A DNA stretch of 64,000 nucleotides from Thermoflexia bacterium (GCA_011192125.1 DUEL01000012.1:23622-87621), one strand, 5' to 3'; positions 1 to 9,342 are shown, numbered from the stretch's first letter. The notes: a model not told the origin generated them from the letters alone. A program made the numbers and translations.

Positions 1-84
1 CACCGAAGACGCGGAGGGCACAGAGGGATTGCCGAGGAAGGCAAGGGAGGACTCTGTGTCCTCTGCGCCTTTGTGGTGAAAACG
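1..84. repeat. CACAGAG/CTCTGTG dispersed repeat, copy 1
   Basis: acgcggagggcacagaggg...ctctgtgtcctctgcgcctttgtggtgaaaac. Confidence 0.75.
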
Positions 85-135
85 GGCGTTCAAAGCGCTT
101 GCGTATCGGAGCGAGGCGGGTATACTTCAATAGCG

Positions 136-834
136 ATGAGGGACTTCGCTGCGTTGATCTGTGGCCTCCTGGCCGATGAGGAGGCTCTTCATAACCTCCC
201 GTTCGATCGGCAGGAGTTCGAGGACGGCGAGACGATCTTCGAGCGAGGTGACCCCGGGGAGGATCTCTACGTCGTCGAGTCGGGCCAGGTACGTATCTTC
301 ACCGTCGACGAGGGGGGGCGTGAACTGACGTTGAACACGCTGGGCCCGGGGGAGGTGTTCGGCGAATTGGCTCTGCTGGACAGTCGTCCCCGCTCGGCCA
401 GCGCTGCCGCCGTCGGCCCCACCGTTCTCCGCCGTATCGACAGAAGCCACCTGCTCTCCCTGATCCAGTCCTCGCCGGAACTGGCTGCGAGCCTCTACGA
501 CCTCCTGGCTCAGCGCACGCGTCATATGACCGACTACATCGAGCGGTTGGGGCATTGGGCGCGGCTGGTCGCCGAAGGACGGTACGACGAGGCGATGAGG
601 AGCCTTCAGGCCGAGGGCCAGGTCTCCGACCGGGCCCTCGCGGCCGTGGCCGACGCGGTGCGGACGATGGTGCAAGCCGTGCGAGAGCGAGAGGAGCGAC
701 TGAGGCGAGAGGTCGCCCAACTGCGCATCGAGATCGACGAGGTAAAACGAAGGAAGAGCGTGGCGGAGATCACCGATACGGAGTACTTCCGCGACCTGGC
801 CCGTCGGGCACGTGAGTTGCGGAAGCGGATGTAG
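136..834 (+). CDS. Cyclic nucleotide-binding domain protein with C-terminal coiled coil (no HTH)
   Basis: FERGDPGEDLYVVESGQVRIF and FGELALLDSRPRSASAAA resemble the cNMP-binding beta-roll and phosphate-binding cassette; charged helical C-terminus; ATG at 136 inside ORF 73..834. Confidence 0.85.
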   Translation: MRDFAALICGLLADEEALHNLPFDRQEFEDGETIFERGDPGEDLYVVESGQVRIFTVDEGGRELTLNTLGPGEVFGELALLDSRPRSASAAAVGPTVLRRIDRSHLLSLIQSSPELAASLYDLLAQRTRHMTDYIERLGHWARLVAEGRYDEAMRSLQAEGQVSDRALAAVADAVRTMVQAVREREERLRREVAQLRIEIDEVKRRKSVAEITDTEYFRDLARRARELRKRM

Positions 835-953
835 CATCCTGCGCTTGCTCCCTTGCGACCTGCTCCCCTGCGGATGGCCTCTTCCACCAACGACAGCAGG
901 CGGTCGCTCCGCCCAAGTCCTGCAGGTTGTCCACTTGAGATAAGGAGGTGCAA

Positions 954-1727
954 ATGGCTCGGGTCGTCTCCATCCATTCCTTCCGCGGCGGGACCGGCAA
1001 GTCGAACATCACGGCCAACCTGGCTGCCCTTCTCGCGCTCAGAGGAGAACGGGTCGGTGTCATCGACACCGACATCCAGTCCCCCGGCATCCACATCCTC
1101 TTCGGGATGGAGGAGGAGCACATCAGCAAGACGCTCAACGATTACCTCTGGGGGCAGTGCTCCATTGAGGACACCGCCTACGACGTCGGGGAGAGGCTGG
1201 GGCACAGCGCGCTGGAGGCAGCCGGGGGAGCGATCTACCTCATCCCTTCCAGCCTTCGCGCCGGAGAGATCACCCGGATCCTGCGCGAGGGGTACGATGT
1301 GGGCACGCTGAACGAAGGGTTCCGTGACCTCATCCGCGAGTTGAACCTCGACTACCTTCTGATCGATACCCATCCCGGCCTGAACGAGGAGACGCTCCTT
1401 TCCATCGCCATCTCCGACTGCCTGGTGATCGTCCTCCGGCCCGACCAGCAGGACTTTCAGGGCACGGCTGTGACGGTGGATGTGGCCCGGCGGCTGGACG
1501 TCCCGCAGATCATTCTCGTGGTGAACAAGGCTCTCTCTTCCTACGATCTGGATGCCCTCCGCGACCAGGTGGAGTCGACCTACGAATGTCCGGTCGCGGC
1601 GGTGCTCCCCCTCTCCGAGGAGGTAGCCGCGCTCCAGTCGGCCGACCTGGCTGTCATCCGGTTGCCGGACCACTCCTTCTCCAAAGGGATGGAGGCCGTC
1701 GTCCAGGCGATCGAGGCTGGAAAGTAG
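954..1727 (+). CDS. MinD/ParA-family P-loop ATPase
   Basis: MARVVSIHSFRGGTGKSNITANLAALLA...VIDTDIQSPG...DYLLIDTHPGL; ATG at 954 after AAGGAGG. Confidence 0.9.
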   Translation: MARVVSIHSFRGGTGKSNITANLAALLALRGERVGVIDTDIQSPGIHILFGMEEEHISKTLNDYLWGQCSIEDTAYDVGERLGHSALEAAGGAIYLIPSSLRAGEITRILREGYDVGTLNEGFRDLIRELNLDYLLIDTHPGLNEETLLSIAISDCLVIVLRPDQQDFQGTAVTVDVARRLDVPQIILVVNKALSSYDLDALRDQVESTYECPVAAVLPLSEEVAALQSADLAVIRLPDHSFSKGMEAVVQAIEAGK

Positions 1728-1737
1728 GAGCGGAGCG

Positions 1738-1953
1738 ATGGTCTGCCACAAGTGCGGGGAGCCAGCGATCGGCATCTGTCGGTTCTGTGGGCGGGCCGTC
1801 TGCAAGGAGCACCACGTCACCACCTTGCCGACGATCCTGGCGATGTACCTGGGAGACCAGCAGACGCCGAAGGCGATCGTGGTCTCCAACGTTCTCTGGT
1901 GCGGGGAGTGCCAGCCGCAGCCGGAGCCCGTTGAGGTGCCGGAGTTCTACTAG
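1738..1953 (+). CDS. Small B-box/AN1-like zinc-binding protein
   Basis: CHKCGEPAIGICRFCGRAVCKEHH...WCGECQ Cys/His pairs, 71 aa, tightly spaced in operon. Confidence 0.7.
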   Translation: MVCHKCGEPAIGICRFCGRAVCKEHHVTTLPTILAMYLGDQQTPKAIVVSNVLWCGECQPQPEPVEVPEFY

Positions 1954-1964
1954 GAGGTGGCACG

Positions 1965-2309
1965 ATGGGCATTTTCGACCGCATTCAGGCGGAGGTCGAA
2001 GAACGGGAGCGGAGGGAAGGGATCACACCGTCCGCACTGCTCGACCTCCCGCCGGAGCAGCGCCGCCTGATCAACCACATCACCCGTAGCGGTGAACAGA
2101 CGGCGGCTCAGGCGGCCAGCGCCCTGGACGTGCCGCTGGAAGAGGTGCAGGAGACGCTGGACCTGCTGGCCGAGAAGGGATACCTGGAGCGGGAGAAGCG
2201 GCCGGAGGGTTGGGTGTACCGGACCCGCTTCGGGCGCAAGCGGGCGCGCCAGATCCCCGTCGGCATCTGGTCCGCCCTCGGGGGTGAGAAGGGGGAGCAG
2301 GAGGAATAG
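1965..2309 (+). CDS. Winged helix-turn-helix protein (MarR/ArsR-like)
   Basis: LINHITRSGEQTAAQAASALDVPLEEVQETLDLLAEKGYLEREKRPEGWVYRTRFG has wHTH-like pattern. Confidence 0.6.
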   Translation: MGIFDRIQAEVEERERREGITPSALLDLPPEQRRLINHITRSGEQTAAQAASALDVPLEEVQETLDLLAEKGYLEREKRPEGWVYRTRFGRKRARQIPVGIWSALGGEKGEQEE

Positions 2310-2314
2310 GACCG

Positions 2315-3511
2315 GTGGTTCTGGCGGCACCCATCGCCATCGGGATTCCGGCGGCGTTTCTGTTCCTGATCTACACGCTCGACCTGTACGCCTCTCGGAC
2401 CTTCCGCCTGGTCGCGCTCTGCTTCGGCTGGGGGGCGGTCGGCGCGTTCGGCCTGGCGTATGTGATCAACAGTTACGTAGGCTCCCCCCTGCTGGCGCGG
2501 TGGTTCGCCGATCCCTACCTGGGGCTCACGGTCGGCTTCGCGCCGGTGGTGGAGGAGATCACCAAAGCGCTCATCCTCATCTATATCGCGCGCCAGCCGG
2601 AGTTCACCTATTTCGTCGACGGAGCGATCTACGGCTTCGCGTCCGGCATCGGCTTCTCGATCGCGGAGAACTTTCTTTACCTCTCCGCCAACCCCGGTGG
2701 GGGGATCGCGCTGGCGTTGGCGCGGGCCTTTTCGACCTGCCTGATGCACGGCGCGGCCGCTGGGACGGTGGGGGCGGCGGTGGGCCGCTTCCGGTTCCAC
2801 CGGGGGTCCGGCCGGGTGGTAGCTCAGGTGGGCGGTTGGGGAGCCGCCGTCCTCCTCCATGCCCTCTTCAACGGCACGGTCTACACGGGCTCGCTGGGCG
2901 GCGCGGGCGCTCTTCTGATCCCCGTCGCCATCGGGGTGGCGGGGGTCGGCATACTAGTCGTGTTTGTCTTCCTCGGCCTGCAGGAGGAGCGACGCTGGCT
3001 GGCGGAGACCCTCGACCGGAAGGTGGGGGTGACGGCGGCGGAGGTGCGGGCCGCCCAGGCCCTGGGCGACCTGGAGGAGCTCCTCCAGCCCATCGCTGCC
3101 CAGTTCCCGCGGAAGGCGCGGGAGGTCGAACAACTGGTGCTGCTCCAGGCCCAGATCGGCATCAAGCGGAAGGTCCTGCAGCGGACGGAGGATCCGAGGC
3201 TGCGGGAACGACTGGAGCGGAGCATCGATGAGATGCGCGAGGAGATGGAGCGGCTGCGGAAGGGGGTCGGCCTCTACGTGATGAGTTACCTCCGCGCTGT
3301 CTTCCCGGAGGGGGCGATGGACATCTGGAGCCGGATGGAGCAGTTGATCCCGGCGGCCGTCTCTGCGGATGCGGGGGGGTGGGTGAGGACCTTCGCCTCT
3401 CCCGTGGGCGGCACCCCCAGCGGGAGGGACATCTTCGCCAGCATTCAGAAACAGGAGCGTGCAGAAAACCATAGAGACACAGAGAGCACAGAGGAATCTC
3501 CAAGAAGATGA
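2315..3511 (+). CDS. PrsW-family intramembrane protease with C-terminal coiled coil
   Basis: Polytopic; PVVEEITKALILIYIARQPEFTYFVDGAIYGFASGIGFSIAEN (EExxK), LMHGAAAG and LLHALFNG His motifs; GTG start. Confidence 0.85.
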   Translation: MVLAAPIAIGIPAAFLFLIYTLDLYASRTFRLVALCFGWGAVGAFGLAYVINSYVGSPLLARWFADPYLGLTVGFAPVVEEITKALILIYIARQPEFTYFVDGAIYGFASGIGFSIAENFLYLSANPGGGIALALARAFSTCLMHGAAAGTVGAAVGRFRFHRGSGRVVAQVGGWGAAVLLHALFNGTVYTGSLGGAGALLIPVAIGVAGVGILVVFVFLGLQEERRWLAETLDRKVGVTAAEVRAAQALGDLEELLQPIAAQFPRKAREVEQLVLLQAQIGIKRKVLQRTEDPRLRERLERSIDEMREEMERLRKGVGLYVMSYLRAVFPEGAMDIWSRMEQLIPAAVSADAGGWVRTFASPVGGTPSGRDIFASIQKQERAENHRDTESTEESPRR

Positions 3512-3548
3512 GAAACTCTGTGCCCGCCGTGTCTCCGTGGTGAAAACC
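3464..3548. repeat. CACAGAG/CTCTGTG dispersed repeat, copy 2
   Basis: gaaaaccatagagacacagagagcacagagg...ctctgtgcccgccgtgtctccgtggtgaaaac. Confidence 0.85.
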
Positions 3549-3562
3549 GATGCGGAGGGTGA

Positions 3563-5626
3563 GTGATGAGATCGCGGGGTGTTGGTCTGGCATTGGCTTT
3601 GGCGTTGGGTGTGGCACTGGCCCTCCTGTGGGCGATCGGGATCCAGCAGGAGGTCGCCACCGCCGCCCCCGCTCCCGCCGTCGAGGGGGCGGGAGCATCA
3701 TCGGTGGCCCCTGCTGCCACCACTTACTACGTTGCCCCTGGGGGGGACTGCGGGGTGATGACGCCATGCTTCGCCACCGTCCAGGGGGCCGTGGACGCCG
3801 CGGCTCCTGGCGACATCATCCTGGTTGCCTCGGGGTTCTACACCGGCGTCCAGCAGCGAAACGGCATCACCCAGGTGGTCTACATCTCCAAAGACATCAC
3901 CATCCGCGGCGGGTACACCGTCACCAACTGGAGCACTTCCGATCCCCTGCTCAATGTGACATCGCTAGATAGCGTCGGGTTCGGACGGGTGATGGTGATC
4001 AGTGGCCCCATCACCGTCCACGTCGAAGGTCTTTACATCGCCAACGGCAATGCCTCCGGTCTGGGCGGTGGCCCCGGCGGTCTCGACGGCGCCGGCGGGG
4101 GGGTCTATGTGGTGGGTGCGAACGTCACCATCAGCAACTGCACCTTCAGCGGCAACGTGGCCAGCAGCAACGGGATCGGCAGCGGCGGTGGGATCTATCT
4201 GTGGAACGCGAACGCGAGTCTCGTCAACAACGAGTTTCTGTCCAACATTGCCAGCGGGAACATTCTCTACGCTGGCTATGGTGGGGGGATCGCTATATCG
4301 GGCGGGAGCGTGACCCTGGAGAGGAACTATATCCACTCCAACAGTGCCAACCTGTACAACAGTTCAGGCAGTGGTGGTGGAATCTACATCGATAGCGGGA
4401 GTCCCATCCTGATCAACAATGTCCTCATCGATAACTCCGCCCCTTCCCAGGGGTCCGCCATCTACATCGGCAGCGCCTCCCCTCACTTGCTCCACACCAC
4501 CATCGTCAGCAACACCGGCGGCGACGGGAGTGGCATTTACGCTGCTGGAAGCACGGTGGTTCTCACCAACTCCATCATCGTCAGCCAGATGGTGGGCGTC
4601 ACCACCGAGATCAACACGAACGTCACCCTCAACGGCGTTCTCTGGTACGGCAACGAGCGGAACACAGGGGGGGGAGGGATAGTCACCGTTCAGAACGAGG
4701 TCACTGGCACCCCCGACTTCGACATCGATGGCTACCATATCCTATCCTCCTCGGCTGCGTTGAACGCAGGGGTGAACGCGGGGGTGAGCGGCGACATCGA
4801 CGGTCAGGACCGGCCCTACGGCGCTGCCCCCGATCTGGGGGCGGACGAGTGGTGGCCAACGCCGATCACCGGCGTGCTGATTCTAGGATCGGACATCGGC
4901 TTCGTCGACTTCCCGAACTTCTTTAACGCCCTGGCCCTGCCGTGGGACGCCGCCCTGCCCATCACCTACACCTGGTCGCCAGTGCCGGACGGCGGGCAGG
5001 GAACGGCCTGGGTCACCTACACCTGGTCGACCACCGGCACCTACGTGATCACCCTCACCGCCCAGAACGTCAGCGGCAGCGCGATTACCACGACGACCAT
5101 CACCATCCGCACCGACCTCACAACGACCCTCTACCCCACGGCGGACATCACCCTGATCTATACTGACCCCTGGGGGTTGACGACCACCGTCTACGCCCCG
5201 GCTGGTGCGGTGACCCAGTCGCTGGTCCTGCGATATGTGCCGCAACCCACGTACACCTACAACCTTTCTCCCGACTGGGGTTTCGCCGACCACGCCTTCG
5301 ACCTGGAGGTCCTTTCGAACGAACTTCCCCTCCAGGGCTTTGTGTTCAGCCAGCCGCTGACCATCACGGTCAACTACACCGATAGCGACGTCGCGGGGCT
5401 GGACGAGAACACCCTCCGGCTCTATTTCTGGGACGGCAGCCAGTGGGTGGACGGAGCGACCACCTGTGTTCCCACTTCCACCTACCACCTTTACACGCAG
5501 GAGAACCGGCTTGAACTCGCCATCTGCCACCTGAGCCGGTGGGGGATGATGGGGTTCCGCGCCGGAGATGCGGGGGAGAAGAAGGTGTATCTCTATCTCC
5601 CCATCGTTCTGCGGAACTATCCGTAG
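3563..5626 (+). CDS. Secreted right-handed parallel beta-helix repeat protein with PKD-like domain
   Basis: Signal peptide; repeated NCTFSGN/GGGIYL beta-helix pattern; PKD-like TYTWSTTGTYVITLTAQN; C-term VYLYLPIVLRNYP. Confidence 0.85.
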   Translation: MMRSRGVGLALALALGVALALLWAIGIQQEVATAAPAPAVEGAGASSVAPAATTYYVAPGGDCGVMTPCFATVQGAVDAAAPGDIILVASGFYTGVQQRNGITQVVYISKDITIRGGYTVTNWSTSDPLLNVTSLDSVGFGRVMVISGPITVHVEGLYIANGNASGLGGGPGGLDGAGGGVYVVGANVTISNCTFSGNVASSNGIGSGGGIYLWNANASLVNNEFLSNIASGNILYAGYGGGIAISGGSVTLERNYIHSNSANLYNSSGSGGGIYIDSGSPILINNVLIDNSAPSQGSAIYIGSASPHLLHTTIVSNTGGDGSGIYAAGSTVVLTNSIIVSQMVGVTTEINTNVTLNGVLWYGNERNTGGGGIVTVQNEVTGTPDFDIDGYHILSSSAALNAGVNAGVSGDIDGQDRPYGAAPDLGADEWWPTPITGVLILGSDIGFVDFPNFFNALALPWDAALPITYTWSPVPDGGQGTAWVTYTWSTTGTYVITLTAQNVSGSAITTTTITIRTDLTTTLYPTADITLIYTDPWGLTTTVYAPAGAVTQSLVLRYVPQPTYTYNLSPDWGFADHAFDLEVLSNELPLQGFVFSQPLTITVNYTDSDVAGLDENTLRLYFWDGSQWVDGATTCVPTSTYHLYTQENRLELAICHLSRWGMMGFRAGDAGEKKVYLYLPIVLRNYP

Positions 5627-5667
5627 GGGCAGGCAACCATCCGCCCTACGGCCGTCCGCCCCTACGG
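5621..5667. repeat. Inverted repeat CCGTAGGGGC / GCCCCTACGG between convergent genes
   Basis: Perfect 10-bp arms at 5621-5630 and 5658-5667. Confidence 0.9.
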
Positions 5668-8600
5668 GCGGGCTGCCCATTCGCGGATCGCCCGGTGCAC
5701 CGGCACGTCCTCCAGGAAGGTGCGCCGGGCGTCCTCGTCGCTGATGCGGCCTGCCTGCTCCATCAGCAGGGCGTGGGCGGCGGAGACGACCTCCCGGGCC
5801 TTCCCCTGCCGGCCGGCAGCGGTGAAGATCTCCGCGGCGGAGAGATAGACGTGGAGGGGATACTCGATGGAGGCTGGGCCGTGCTCCTCCATCCAGGCCA
5901 GGGCCTCTTCGGCGAGGGACACGGCCTCCTCGATCCGTCCTTGCTTCGCCTCCACCCGGGCCAGCCCGACCCGGTTGTACATCGCGGGTCCTTCCTGGCC
6001 GATCTCAGCGCGGATGCGCGCGGCCTCTCTGTGGGCCTCGGCGGCACCCCCCCATTCCTCTAGGCCCTCCAGCGCCAACCCCAGGTAGGTCAGCGCGTAG
6101 GCTTCCCCCTGCCGGTCGCCGATCTCCCGCTCGAGGGCGAGGGCCTGTTCACAGTAGCGGCGGGCCGCGGCGTCGTCGCCCAGGTCGTGCAGCACCAGGC
6201 CGAGGTTCTCCGCCGTCAGCGCGATCCCTCGCCGGTCGTCGATCTCCCGGAACAGGTCCATCGCCTGCTGGTAGAGGTCGCGGGCCGTCTCGAGGTGGCC
6301 CAGGGAGTGGTGGACGCTGCCCAGGTTACTCAGCGCCTGGACCTCGTTCCGCCGATCGCCGAGGGTCCGATAGACGGAGAGCACCTGCTCACCCAGAGCT
6401 TTGCAGCGGGAGAAGTCCCCTAGGGCGTGATAGACGCCCGCGAGATTCCCAAGGGTGATCGCCTCCCCGCGCCGGTCGCCCAACTCCCGGCGGATCGTCA
6501 GCGCCGCCTCCAACTGCTCGCGGGCCCCGTCGAAATCGCTCAAGAAGTAGAGGATGGTCCCGATGTTGTGGAGACAGGTCGCCTCGCCCGCCCGGTCCCC
6601 GTGCTCCCGGGCCAGCGCCAGCGCTGCCTCCAGTCGCTCGCGCGCCTCTTCGAAGGCCCCCTGCCGCCAGAGCGCCCGGCCCCACGCGATCAGCCCCTCG
6701 GTCTTGCGGCGAACGTCCCCCGCCTGCTCCGCCAGACCGACCGTTTCCTGAGCCGCGGAGACGGCGGCGGGGAACTCGCTGATCGCCTCGTAGTAGGCTG
6801 CCCAGCGCAGCGCGACCTCTGCCTGTCGATCCAGATCGCCCATCTCTCGGGCCAGCGAGGTCAGCGCCTCCAGGTCGGCGGCCTGGGCTTCGCGCTGTCC
6901 GGTCAGCCGGTACACCCCCTCCCGGCCCAGCAGGAGGTGATACCGCTGCTCCTGTAGCCACGTCGGGTCCGCCTCCACCCGGGGCAGCAGGTCCAGCGCG
7001 TGGCTGAAGTAGGCGATGGCGTCGGCGTTGGCGAACTGGCCTGCAGCCTGCTCTCCCGCTTTTCGAAGGTAGATGACGGCCTTCTTCAGGACGTTCCCCT
7101 GCTCGTAGTGGTGGGCGATGAGGGAGAAGAAGGAAGGGATGCTGCCCGCACGCTGTTCCAGCCACTCGGCCACCCGGGCGTGGACGGGCCGACGGACCCG
7201 TCTGGGCAGGCTTTCGTAGGCCACGTCCCGGGCCAGGCTGTGGTGGAAGTGCCACTCCTCCTCATCGGCGATGGTGGATTCTCCCGGCCGGTATACCCAT
7301 CCGCCGCTTTCAAGCCGGCCGAGAGCCTCCACGACCGCTGACGTTTCTGTGCCCTCTTCGATCTTGCTCAGGACGCCGCGCCAGAAGGTCCGGCCGACGA
7401 TGGCCGCCCGTTGCAGGACGTACTTGTCGAGGGAGGGCAGCCGGTCGAGGCGGGCGGCGATGACGCCCTGGACCGTGCCCGGCACCTGGATCTGGGTCAC
7501 GGCGCGGGTGACCTGCCACCGGCCGGTCGCCGGATCGCGGTTCAGTACCCCCTCCTCGATCAGCGAACGGAGGATCTCTTCCAGAAAGAATGGGTTACCC
7601 TGAGCGCGGTCCAGCAGCAGGTCCAGCAGGTCCTCGGGGAGGTCGGATTCGTCGAGCAGCCGGGCGACCAGGGTGCCCGAGGCCTCAGCGTCGAGGGGAC
7701 GGAGTAGGAGCCGTTGGCCCGGAGGTTGGGACAGGCAGGTAAGGAGCCTCCCGTAGGCCGAATCCTCTTCCTCCGGTCGGCTGAGGGCGAGCAGGAAGCA
7801 GCCGCCACCGGTGGGCCAGATTCGCCCCGCCCGGTTGACCAGCCACTCTAGGAAGGAGAGGGAAAGGGCATCGGCCCAGTGGAGGTCCTCCACCACCAGC
7901 AGCAGAGGGTTCTCCCTCGCCGCGGCGTGAAGGATCCGCTCGAGCGAGAGGAACGTCCGATCGCGTCGCTGTTCGGGGTCGAGGCCGGCCATCGGGTCCG
8001 GGTCCAACGGGATCCCCAGCACGCCGGAGACCGAGCCGAGCCAGTAGCGGAGTTCCTCCCCCTCGACGTCCGGTGCCAGCCTCTGCAGTTCCGCCGCCAG
8101 CCGCTCCGTCTGCCCCTCCCGGTCGGCCCCCAGGTCGAAGAGGCCGCCGAGGAGGTCGGCAAGGAGCGCGTAGGGGGTGTTCTGGGTGTGGGCGAAGCAG
8201 CGACCGAGGAGCGTCCTCGCCATCGGATAGGTCCGCGCCACCCAGGCGATGAACTCCCGCCGCAGCCGCGTCTTGCCAACCCCCGCCTCGCCCACCACCG
8301 TCACCGTCTGCCAGCGCTCTCCGGTGAGCAGTTGATGGAAAGCCGTCTGGAGGGTCCTCAGTTCCTCCTCCCGGCCCACCATCGGTGCCTGGAGGCCGGG
8401 AACCCCGCGGGTGGGGCCGCGCCGCGCCTTCTCACCGACGACCACGTAGACGGTGATCGGTTCCGCCTTGCCCTTCACGCGGATCTGTCGGGGCGGCTCA
8501 AAGTCGAACAGGGCGTGGAGGGGGCGGGCCGTCTCCGCGCTGATCATCACGCGGCCCGGCGGGCATGCCGACTCCAGCCGTGAGGCCAGGTTGACCGTGT

Positions 8601-9135
8601 CGCCCACGATAGCGAAGTCCCGATCAGCCCGGCCCTCCAGGGCCCCGTACATCACCAACCCCGTGTTGACCCCGATGCGCATCGTCAGGCGGAAGCCCCG
8701 CTCCCGCTCCAACTCCTCGTTGAACGATTCGAGGGCCTCCTGCATCGCCAGCGCGGCCCGCACGGCCATCTCCTCGTGGTTCTCCAGCGCTTTGGGCGCG
8801 CCGAAGATGGCGAGGATAGCGTCGCCGATGTACTTCTCAATGGTCCCGCCGTACCGGAGGATGGCCGGGTTCATCCGCTGGAAGTAGGCGTCCATCACGG
8901 CGGTGACGTCCTCGGGGTCCATCTTCTCCGACATCGCGGTGAAGCCAGCGAGGTCGGAGAAGAGGACGGTGACGCGTTTCCGTTCCTCGGAGGGAGGGGC
9001 GGCGCGGGTCAGGGCGAGGAGCCGTTCGCGCAGCGGGGCGAGGGCCGCCTCGACGACGGCGTCCCCCAGGGTGGCCCGTTGGGCCTCCAGGGCAGCGATC
9101 GCGGTGCGAAGTTGTTCGATCTCCTCGGCAGACAT
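5662..9135 (-). CDS. Class III adenylate/guanylate cyclase - AAA/STAND ATPase - TPR protein
   Basis: VTVLFSDLAGFTAMSEKM, IEKYIGDAILAIFGAP, VGDTVNLASRLES (cyclase); VVGEAGVGKTRLRREF Walker A; C-terminal TPR array. Confidence 0.93.
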   Translation of the reverse strand: MSAEEIEQLRTAIAALEAQRATLGDAVVEAALAPLRERLLALTRAAPPSEERKRVTVLFSDLAGFTAMSEKMDPEDVTAVMDAYFQRMNPAILRYGGTIEKYIGDAILAIFGAPKALENHEEMAVRAALAMQEALESFNEELERERGFRLTMRIGVNTGLVMYGALEGRADRDFAIVGDTVNLASRLESACPPGRVMISAETARPLHALFDFEPPRQIRVKGKAEPITVYVVVGEKARRGPTRGVPGLQAPMVGREEELRTLQTAFHQLLTGERWQTVTVVGEAGVGKTRLRREFIAWVARTYPMARTLLGRCFAHTQNTPYALLADLLGGLFDLGADREGQTERLAAELQRLAPDVEGEELRYWLGSVSGVLGIPLDPDPMAGLDPEQRRDRTFLSLERILHAAARENPLLLVVEDLHWADALSLSFLEWLVNRAGRIWPTGGGCFLLALSRPEEEDSAYGRLLTCLSQPPGQRLLLRPLDAEASGTLVARLLDESDLPEDLLDLLLDRAQGNPFFLEEILRSLIEEGVLNRDPATGRWQVTRAVTQIQVPGTVQGVIAARLDRLPSLDKYVLQRAAIVGRTFWRGVLSKIEEGTETSAVVEALGRLESGGWVYRPGESTIADEEEWHFHHSLARDVAYESLPRRVRRPVHARVAEWLEQRAGSIPSFFSLIAHHYEQGNVLKKAVIYLRKAGEQAAGQFANADAIAYFSHALDLLPRVEADPTWLQEQRYHLLLGREGVYRLTGQREAQAADLEALTSLAREMGDLDRQAEVALRWAAYYEAISEFPAAVSAAQETVGLAEQAGDVRRKTEGLIAWGRALWRQGAFEEARERLEAALALAREHGDRAGEATCLHNIGTILYFLSDFDGAREQLEAALTIRRELGDRRGEAITLGNLAGVYHALGDFSRCKALGEQVLSVYRTLGDRRNEVQALSNLGSVHHSLGHLETARDLYQQAMDLFREIDDRRGIALTAENLGLVLHDLGDDAAARRYCEQALALEREIGDRQGEAYALTYLGLALEGLEEWGGAAEAHREAARIRAEIGQEGPAMYNRVGLARVEAKQGRIEEAVSLAEEALAWMEEHGPASIEYPLHVYLSAAEIFTAAGRQGKAREVVSAAHALLMEQAGRISDEDARRTFLEDVPVHRAIREWAARP

Positions 9136-9182
9136 CGGTCTCCCGGCGTGCGTTGGCCTCTTTGATCGGCGTTGTCACATTT

Positions 9183-9204
9183 ATTGTAGCATAATTGTAG
9201 CATA
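9183..9204. repeat. Tandem 11-bp direct repeat ATTGTAGCATA x2
   Basis: Two perfect adjacent copies upstream of the minus-strand cyclase gene. Confidence 0.85.
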
Positions 9205-9260
9205 AAAAGTCCGTGGGGCGAAGGATGGGCGGACCGGTGGCATAAGTCGGACAGTGCCGA

Positions 9261-9342
9261 GTGTCTGTAACAAGTCGGAGATGAGCCTCCGATTCGTTCA
9301 GGACTCGCTGGCCTATCTCTCCTACCAAACTGTTACAGACAC
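9261..9342. mobile_element. Putative MITE-like or IS-remnant element with 12-bp terminal inverted repeats
   Basis: GTGTCTGTAACA (9261-9272) and TGTTACAGACAC (9331-9342) are perfect reverse complements; internal hairpin TCGGAG-ATGAGC-CTCCGA. Confidence 0.45.

Noticed and set aside
606-1889. 427-aa minus-strand ORF opposite the MinD-like gene
   Set aside because: Composition-driven antisense ORF overlapping well-supported plus-strand genes.
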